Positions 5,170 through 9,261 of a stretch of 9,261 bases of DNA are shown here, one piece after another (position 1 is the first letter of the stretch; every line of letters starts with the position of its first letter). Source of the stretch: Propionicimonas sp. (GTDB lineage Bacteria > Actinomycetota > Actinomycetes > Propionibacteriales > Propionibacteriaceae); NCBI GenBank assembly GCA_031119515.1, contig JAVHXR010000028.1:4098-13358 (forward strand), in the 5' to 3' direction. Position numbers and translations under genes: made by a program. The notes under the pieces were generated by a model. That model saw only the letters and a list, made by a program, of their open reading frames with translations, had not been told where the DNA came from and did no database searches.

Positions 5170-5793
5170 ATGAGCCAGGACGCGGTCGACGAGATCCTCG
5201 GCGGGATCGACCTCAGGGCGCTCGCCGCCCAGCTCGGCACGGACGAGGAGAGCGCGCGGCAGGCCGCCGCGGCCGCCATCCCGACCCTGCTGGGCAGCCT
5301 GCAGGCCAACACCGGCGACCAGGACGGCCGGCAGAGCCTGCTCGGGGCGCTCGGGCAGCACACCGGAGAGCTCACCGACCTCGACGCGATCGACACCGAG
5401 GACGGCCGCCGGATCCTCGACCACATGTTCGCCGACGACCCCCGGCGACTGGAGGGCGTAGCCGGCCAGGGCGGCGACCTGCTCGCGAAGCTGCTCCCGA
5501 TCCTCGCTCCGATCGTGATGAACTGGCTGGCCCGCCGCGTCCTCGGCAGCGGCTCGGGGCAGGCCGGCGGCGACGGCGGCCTCGGCGACCTGCTCGGCGG
5601 GATGCTGGGCGGCGCCCCGGGCACGGCGACCGGCGGAGGGCTGGAAGACCTTCTCGGCCAGATCCTGGGCGGGGCGCTCGATGGCTCGGGCGGTGTGGCC
5701 TCGGGGGACGCCTGGCCGGCGGGCGGGCAGCAGCGTACGCAGGGGTCCGGCGACATCCTGGGCGGCCTGCTCGGCCAGATCCTCGGGCGGTGA
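5170..5793 (+). CDS. DUF937 domain protein (YidB-like)
   Basis: This 207-residue protein of unknown function fits DUF937 (PF06078). The N-terminal two thirds are helical: an N-terminal helix (VDEILGGIDLRALAAQLG), a repeated-helix core with AAAAAIPTLLGSLQAN (about 37-52), SLLGALGQHTGEL, and GRRILDHMFADD before a hydrophobic LLPILAPIVMNWLARRVLG segment (about 111-129). The C-terminal third is Gly-rich and holds three copies of a short amphipathic motif: LGDLLGGMLGG (138-148), LEDLLGQILGG (158-168) and ILGGLLGQILGR (196-207), joined by Gly/Ser linkers. There is no signal peptide. It is the third gene of accD5-accE5-DUF937-maf; its stop overlaps the maf GTG. I know of no experimentally fixed role. 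I do not recall a gene of this type between accE5 and maf in mycobacteria, so the insertion may be lineage-specific. Confidence 0.85.
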   Translation: MSQDAVDEILGGIDLRALAAQLGTDEESARQAAAAAIPTLLGSLQANTGDQDGRQSLLGALGQHTGELTDLDAIDTEDGRRILDHMFADDPRRLEGVAGQGGDLLAKLLPILAPIVMNWLARRVLGSGSGQAGGDGGLGDLLGGMLGGAPGTATGGGLEDLLGQILGGALDGSGGVASGDAWPAGGQQRTQGSGDILGGLLGQILGR

Positions 5794-6404
5794 GCGGACT
5801 GAAGGTCGTCCTCGCCTCCCGGTCTCCGGCACGACTGGCGACCCTTCGTTCTGCCGGTGTCGACCCCGAGGTGGTGGTGTCGGGGTTCGACGAGGACTCG
5901 ATCACGGAGGCGGATCCGTCCCGCCTGGTCGCGGCGCTGGCGCGGGCCAAGGTCGGGGTGATCGCCGACCGGCTGCCGGCGGGTGACCTGGTGGTGATCG
6001 GCTGCGACTCCGTCCTCGACTTCGAGGGCGAGATCCACGGCAAGCCGGCGGATGCCGGCCAGGCGACCCGCCGCTGGCAACGGCTGCGCGGCCGCACCGG
6101 CGTGCTGCGGACCGGACACCACGTCCTGCTCCGCCGGGACGGGGCCGAGGCCGACCTCACCCGGGTCGCCAGCACGACCGTCCACTTCGCCGACCTGGCC
6201 GATGCCGAGATCGCCGCCTACGTCGCGACCGGCGAGCCGGTCGAGGTCGCCGGGGCGTTCACCCTCGACGGTCTCGGCGGCGCCTACGTGACCGGGATCG
6301 AGGGCGACCCGCACAACGTCGTCGGGATCAGCCTGCCGCTGCTGCGCACCATGCTCGCGGAGCTGGGCGTCGCCTGGCACACGCTCTGGCGCCCCACCCC
6401 CTGA
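5790..6404 (+). CDS. maf: Maf family nucleotide pyrophosphatase
   Basis: This 204-residue Maf/HAM1-fold nucleoside triphosphate pyrophosphatase hydrolyses non-canonical or methylated nucleotides (dTTP, UTP, m5UTP, m7GTP, depending on subfamily) to monophosphates, cleaning the nucleotide pool. Motifs seen are LASRSPARLATLRSAG (8-23, phosphate binding), GFDED (32-36), GCDSVLDFEG (71-80) with catalytic Asp73, HGKPADA (83-89), LRTGHHVLL, and the C-terminal GAFTLDGLGGAYVTGIEGD followed by HNVVGISLPLLR. The GTG start at 5790 overlaps the DUF937 stop in GTGA, indicating translational coupling. Its own stop codon TGA shares its last two bases with the first unit of the 25-bp tandem array. The protein ends about where M. 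tuberculosis Rv3282 does, so the array has not obviously shortened it. Substrate subfamily is not assigned. Confidence 0.94.
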   Translation: MSGLKVVLASRSPARLATLRSAGVDPEVVVSGFDEDSITEADPSRLVAALARAKVGVIADRLPAGDLVVIGCDSVLDFEGEIHGKPADAGQATRRWQRLRGRTGVLRTGHHVLLRRDGAEADLTRVASTTVHFADLADAEIAAYVATGEPVEVAGAFTLDGLGGAYVTGIEGDPHNVVGISLPLLRTMLAELGVAWHTLWRPTP

Positions 6405-6552
6405 CTCACGGGGACGGTTCCCAACCCGACTCACGGGGACGGTTCCCCAACCGACTCACGGGGACGGTTCCCAAACCGACTCACGGGGACGGTTCCCCAA
6501 CCGACTCACCGGAACCGTCCCCAAACCGACTCACGGGGACGGTTCCCAAACC
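6403..6552 (+). repeat. six tandem units of a 25-bp palindromic repeat, one with inverted core
   Basis: Units start at 6403, 6428, 6453, 6478, 6503 and 6528, each exactly 25 bp, opening with GACTCAC and ending in a CCAA/CAAA-CC tail. The core is GGGGACGGTTCC(CC), a small hairpin (GGGGA, loop CGGT, TCCCC). Units 2 and 4 are identical, and so are units 3 and 6. Unit 5 keeps the flanks but carries the core in reverse complement (GGAACCGTCCCC, 6511-6522). A degenerate seventh unit can be traced at about 6553-6571. The array begins within the maf stop codon and fills the space before the next transcription unit. Similar GGGGACGGTTC-type repeats occur, from memory, in many bacterial genomes and are often tied to REP-associated (IS200-like) transposases; none is seen here. 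It may act as the maf terminator. Confidence 0.9.
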
Positions 6553-6674
6553 GGTTCGCAGGGACGGACCCGGCGAGGTGCCAGACAGGCCCCAGCCCGA
6601 GCTGACGACGACCAGGCGGGGCCGGGCGACCAGCGCGGAGCGTCACCGGCGCTGGCCACTAAGCTTGAGCCTCG
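6553..6674 (+). other. spacer between repeat array and DPPR synthase gene
   Basis: Beyond a decayed seventh repeat unit (about 6553-6571) this 122-bp stretch holds no gene that I can support. It should contain the promoter of the DPPR synthase/SDR operon, of which only the -10-like hexamer near its end is visible. Confidence 0.5.
6660..6665 (+). promoter_or_regulatory. candidate -10 box of the DPPR synthase operon
   Basis: TAAGCT fits TANNNT and ends 9 nt before the ATG at 6675, implying a very short or absent leader. No Shine-Dalgarno is present in the intervening bases and no clear -35 is seen. Confidence 0.4.
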
Positions 6675-7583
6675 ATGTCGACCGAAAACCTGCCCGTCTC
6701 CGCGCCCAGCCGCCCGCTCCTGCCGGCGTGGCTACGAGCCATGCGCCCCAAGCAGTGGGTGAAGAACATCCTGGTCTTCGCCGCCCCGCTCGCCGCCGGC
6801 CGGCTCTTCGAGCCAGCCATCGCGGTCGCGTCGTTGTGGGCGTTCGCGGCCTTCGCGCTGATGAGCGCCAGCATCTACCTCTTCAACGACATCCGCGACG
6901 TCGAGGCGGACCGGCTCCACCCACGCAAGCGACTGCGCCCGATCGCCGCCGGCGAGCTCTCGATCCCGACCGCCTACATCCTGGCGGCGATCTGCGTGGC
7001 CGCATCCCTCGCCGTCGGGTTCTGGGTGTCGCCCGCGCTCGGCGTCACGCTGGTGGTCTACCTGCTGCTGCAGGTCGGCTACTCGCTGTTCTGGAAGCAC
7101 CAGCCGATCATCGACCTCGCGATGGTGGCCGCCGGCTTCCTGCTCCGCGCGATCGCCGGCGGCGTCGCGTCCGGCATCGCGCTGAGCCAGTGGTTCCTGC
7201 TGGTCGCCTCGTTCGGCTCGCTGTTCATGGTGGCTGGCAAGCGGTACTCGGAGCTGCGCGACCTCGGCAGTGACGCCGGTACGAGGGCGTCGCTCGAGCG
7301 CTACACCGACACCTATCTGCGGCTGGTCTGGTCGGTGTCCAGCGGCGTGGTGATCATGGCCTACAGCCTGTGGGCCTTCGACGCCGGCCGCCCGCCCCAG
7401 CTGTGGGGGGTGCCGTGGACGGCGATCTCGATCGCCCCGTTCACCCTCGCCATCCTTCGCTACGCCATGAAGATCGACCAGGGAGACGCCGGTGAACCGG
7501 AGGACATCGTGATGAGCGACCGCATGCTTCAGGTGCTGGCGGTGCTGTGGGTGGTTCCGGTCGGGATCGCGGTGTTCGGATGA
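6675..7583 (+). CDS. ubiA: decaprenyl-phosphate phosphoribosyltransferase (UbiA family)
   Basis: This 302-residue polytopic membrane enzyme of the UbiA superfamily most resembles M. tuberculosis Rv3806c (DPPR synthase). That enzyme transfers 5-phosphoribose from PRPP to decaprenyl phosphate, the first step toward lipid-linked arabinose or ribose donors for envelope glycans. The N-terminus shows LRAMRPKQWVKN (about 20-31). The first Asp-rich motif is NDIRDVEAD (71-79: N71, D72, D75, D79), followed by HPRKRLRPIAAGE. Further family signatures are WKHQPIIDL, FLLRAIAGGVASGI, SQWFLLVASFGSLFMVAGKRYSEL (GKRY at 188-191), RYTDTYLR and the tail GEPEDIVMSDRMLQVLAVLW. About eight or nine TM helices are apparent. 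It is first gene of a two-gene unit; its stop overlaps the SDR start. The prenyl length and whether the product feeds arabinan in this organism are inferences. Confidence 0.92.
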   Translation: MSTENLPVSAPSRPLLPAWLRAMRPKQWVKNILVFAAPLAAGRLFEPAIAVASLWAFAAFALMSASIYLFNDIRDVEADRLHPRKRLRPIAAGELSIPTAYILAAICVAASLAVGFWVSPALGVTLVVYLLLQVGYSLFWKHQPIIDLAMVAAGFLLRAIAGGVASGIALSQWFLLVASFGSLFMVAGKRYSELRDLGSDAGTRASLERYTDTYLRLVWSVSSGVVIMAYSLWAFDAGRPPQLWGVPWTAISIAPFTLAILRYAMKIDQGDAGEPEDIVMSDRMLQVLAVLWVVPVGIAVFG

Positions 7584-8260
7584 GCCGGCCGATGGCGCTG
7601 GTCACCGGCGCCAGCCGCGGCATCGGCCGCGCGATCGCCACCGCCCTGGGAGACACCCACCATGTCCTGGTCGGCGGACGGGACGCCGTCGCCGTCGCCG
7701 AGGTGGTCGCGTCCCTCCCGGACGCCGCCCCGCTCCTCGCCGACCTCACCGACGAGACCGCCGTGGCGGAAGCGACCGCGAGGATCGACCGGCTCGACGT
7801 GCTGGTGCACTCGGCCGGGATCCTCTCCCACTACGGCCCGTTCGCAGATTCGACGACCGGGCAGTGGCGGGACGTCCTCGAGGTCAACGTGATCGCCCCG
7901 GCGACGCTCACCCGGCTGCTGCTCCCGGCGCTGCGCGCCACGCACGGCCTGGTCGTCTTCATCAACTCCGGCGCGGGGTTGAACGCCGGCCGCGGGATGG
8001 CGGTGTACGCCGCCAGCAAGTTCGCCCTCACCGCGCTGGCGGACGCGTTGCGCGCCGACGAGGCCGGGCAGGTGAAGGTCACCACCGTCCACCCCGGCCG
8101 CACGGCCACCGACATGCAGGCCCAGCTCCGCGCCGCCGAGGGGGCGAGCTACCACGCGCCGGACTACCTGGCCGCCGAGGACGTCGCCCGCGCCGTCCGG
8201 CTGGCTGTCGACCTGCCGTCGGGCGCCAGCCTGAGCTCGCTGCGGATCAACCCCGCCTAG
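7580..8260 (+). CDS. short-chain dehydrogenase/reductase (classical SDR)
   Basis: This 226-residue classical SDR is an NAD(P)-dependent oxidoreductase of unknown substrate. The Rossmann motif TGASRGIG is at 9-16, a GGR with Arg34 at the end of the second strand suggests NADP(H), ADLTD is at 54-58, and VHSAG (76-80) stands in for the usual NNAG. The catalytic set is Ser130, Tyr143 and Lys147 (YAASK), followed by VHPGRTATDM. It is slightly shorter than the usual 245-250. The ATG at 7580 overlaps the UbiA stop (ATGA), so the two are probably translationally coupled; a GTG at 7547 would add 11 residues with no family support. Coupling to DPPR synthase invites comparison with DprE2, the SDR of the decaprenyl-ribose epimerase step. 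I see no specific DprE2 signature and no DprE1 partner here, so the substrate stays open. Confidence 0.88.
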   Translation: MSRPMALVTGASRGIGRAIATALGDTHHVLVGGRDAVAVAEVVASLPDAAPLLADLTDETAVAEATARIDRLDVLVHSAGILSHYGPFADSTTGQWRDVLEVNVIAPATLTRLLLPALRATHGLVVFINSGAGLNAGRGMAVYAASKFALTALADALRADEAGQVKVTTVHPGRTATDMQAQLRAAEGASYHAPDYLAAEDVARAVRLAVDLPSGASLSSLRINPA

Positions 8261-8280
8261 CCTTCCCACCCCGGCTCCGC

Positions 8281-8320
8281 CCGGACCGGTGGTGCGGTGG
8301 CACCCGCCCGGCCGGTCCGG
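8281..8320 (+). terminator. possible terminator hairpin after the SDR gene
   Basis: CCGGACCGG (8281-8289) pairs perfectly with CCGGTCCGG (8312-8320). Inside the loop a second small hairpin forms (GGTGC, loop GGTG, GCACC, 8291-8304). It begins 20 bp after the SDR stop. There is no T-run, which is common for GC-rich actinobacterial terminators but leaves the call uncertain. Confidence 0.35.
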
Positions 8321-8355
8321 CCGGTTTCGGTCCGCCCGCGTCTGCGGACATGGCA

Positions 8356-8399
8356 GCGCCCGCCTCCCAGGCACCGATCGGCACCGGGGAGGCGGGCGC
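8356..8399. terminator. strong GC-rich hairpin between convergent genes
   Basis: GCGCCCGCCTCCC (8356-8368) and GGGAGGCGGGCGC (8387-8399) form a perfect 13-bp stem with an 18-nt loop. It sits 6 bp after the stop of the leftward permease gene and about 95 bp after the SDR stop, where a shared bidirectional terminator is expected. No T-run lies on either side, so intrinsic strength is uncertain. Confidence 0.55.
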
Positions 8400-8405
8400 A
8401 CCTCC

Positions 8406-9161
8406 CTACGCGGTGGCCTCCGCCCGACGGCGGTTCCACAGGTCGAAGGCGACGGCCAGCAGCAGGACGATGCCCTTGACCACCGACTGCAGCTGCATCG
8501 GCAGGCCGAGCAGCGACATGATGTTGCTGATTACAGCCATCAGCAGGCCGCCGATCATCGCACCGCCGACCCGGCCGATGCCGCCGGTGGTGGACGCGCC
8601 GCCGATGAAACAGGCCGCGATCGCGTCGAGTTCGAACATGTTGCCGGCCCCGGGCTGGGCCGCGTTCATCCGCGAGGAGTAGACCACGCCTGCCACCGAC
8701 GCGAGCACGCCCATGTTGACGAAGATCCAGAAGTTCACCCGGCGGACCCGCACGCCCGACAGCTGGGCGGCGTTGAGGTTGCCGCCGATGGCGTAGATGT
8801 GCCGGCCGAACACCGAGCGCTGGCTGACCACGGTGTAGATCACGAACAGCGCCAGGACGAGCACGAGCACGTTCGGCAGGCCGCGGTGGGAGGCGAACTG
8901 CCAGCCGAGCCACATGATGATCGCGCCCATCACGAGGAGCTTGGTGATGAAGATCGGCATCGTCTCGACGGTTTGCTGGTACGCGATCCGGCCCTGGCGG
9001 GTGCGCCACTGCACGTAGGCGTAGGCCACCGTGCCGATGCCGAAGACGACGAGGGTGAACACGTCGATGCCGTAGCCGCCGAAGAGCCCGTTCTGGAATC
9101 CGTTCGCGATCTCGTAGTACACCCCGCCGAACGGCGACAGCGAGATGTGTGTCACGATCAC
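8406..9161 (-). CDS. sugar ABC transporter permease (XylH/MmsB-like), N-terminally truncated, probable remnant
   Basis: The 251 readable residues are the C-terminal part of a BPD_transp_2 permease (PF02653), the inner-membrane subunit of CUT2 ABC importers for xylose, ribose, arabinose or multiple sugars. Matching segments are YEIANGFQNG, FITKLLVMGAIIMWLGWQFASHRGLPNVLV, GRHIYAIGGNLNAAQLSGV, FVNMGVLASVAGV, the ATPase-contact region ELDAIAACFIGGAS with TGGIGRVGGAMIG, and VVKGIVLLLAVAFDLWNRRR. About six TM helices remain. Family members are about 380-430 aa, so the first 130-170 residues are absent. The frame has TAG at 9191-9189 and TGA at 9251-9249, and no upstream frame shows the missing helices. 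GTG 9161 is the first start available. A separate unidentified frame, open from the window edge, ends at TGA 9160-9158. A decayed gene, a recombination joint or an assembly fault are all possible. No ATPase or binding-protein gene is adjacent. Confidence 0.75.
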   Translation of the reverse strand: MIVTHISLSPFGGVYYEIANGFQNGLFGGYGIDVFTLVVFGIGTVAYAYVQWRTRQGRIAYQQTVETMPIFITKLLVMGAIIMWLGWQFASHRGLPNVLVLVLALFVIYTVVSQRSVFGRHIYAIGGNLNAAQLSGVRVRRVNFWIFVNMGVLASVAGVVYSSRMNAAQPGAGNMFELDAIAACFIGGASTTGGIGRVGGAMIGGLLMAVISNIMSLLGLPMQLQSVVKGIVLLLAVAFDLWNRRRAEATA

Positions 9162-9261
9162 TCGCCGGGCGTCCGCAGTTGGTGGCCGCTAGCTGCGGGA
9201 CGTGCCGCGCTCGGCCTGGTCGCTCTGGAGCCTGCCGCATGCCCTCCTTCATCGAACACGT

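Noticed and set aside
4815..6434. A 539-codon minus-strand open frame opposite accD5 end, accE5, DUF937 and maf
   Set aside because: Arg/Pro/Ser-rich composition without motifs, opposite four genes with clear families. It is a GC-bias shadow.
6403..6552. CRISPR array
   Set aside because: The 25-bp units are strictly contiguous with no unique spacers, and no cas gene is present. It is a simple tandem repeat.
9252..9261. Half of an actinobacterial SOS box (TCGAAC followed by ACGT) at the window end
   Set aside because: Only one half-site is visible before the window stops, and such hexamers occur by chance. It cannot be judged without the next bases.

Overview
This is a GC-rich window from an actinobacterium. 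The evidence is the GC-biased codon use, GTG starts, tightly overlapping genes, likely leaderless starts, and a neighbourhood (purK, GtrA-like protein, PH-domain protein, birA, accD5, accE5, maf) that, as I recall it, resembles Mycobacterium tuberculosis Rv3276c-Rv3282. The DUF937 insertion, the peptidase E gene and the repeat style do not look mycobacterial. A Propionibacteriales-type genome (Nocardioides or Propionibacteriaceae) is my guess, at low confidence.

Left part (1-1577): the 5' part of purK (purine synthesis) runs leftward off the window edge and is divergent from a complete peptidase E gene (S51). About 240 bp of gene-free DNA follows. It holds three 20-bp tandem repeats, a pair of perfect 15-bp direct repeats, and, between and into those repeats, a 21-codon stretch that reads like the catalytic-core segment of actinobacterial LexA.

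Centre (1578-6404): two divergent operons share a 48-bp promoter region. Leftward are birA (biotin-protein ligase), a two-TM bacterial PH-domain protein and a GtrA-family membrane protein. Rightward are accD5 (acyl-CoA carboxylase beta subunit), accE5 (epsilon subunit), a DUF937 protein and maf (nucleotide pyrophosphatase). BirA biotinylates the alpha subunit that AccD5/AccE5 work with, so the shared promoter links enzyme and activator. The accD5/accE5 and DUF937/maf pairs overlap by 4 bp.

Right part (6403-9261): a six-unit, 25-bp tandem array begins inside the maf stop codon. One unit has its palindromic core inverted, which creates alternative 12-bp hairpins. Next come a UbiA-family decaprenyl-phosphate phosphoribosyltransferase gene and a translationally coupled SDR oxidoreductase gene. 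A GC-rich hairpin separates these from a convergent sugar ABC permease gene that lacks its usual N-terminal third and has in-frame stops just upstream, so it is probably a remnant. No complete new defence system or mobile element is visible. The unusual material lies in the intergenic repeats, the LexA-like fragment and the truncated permease.
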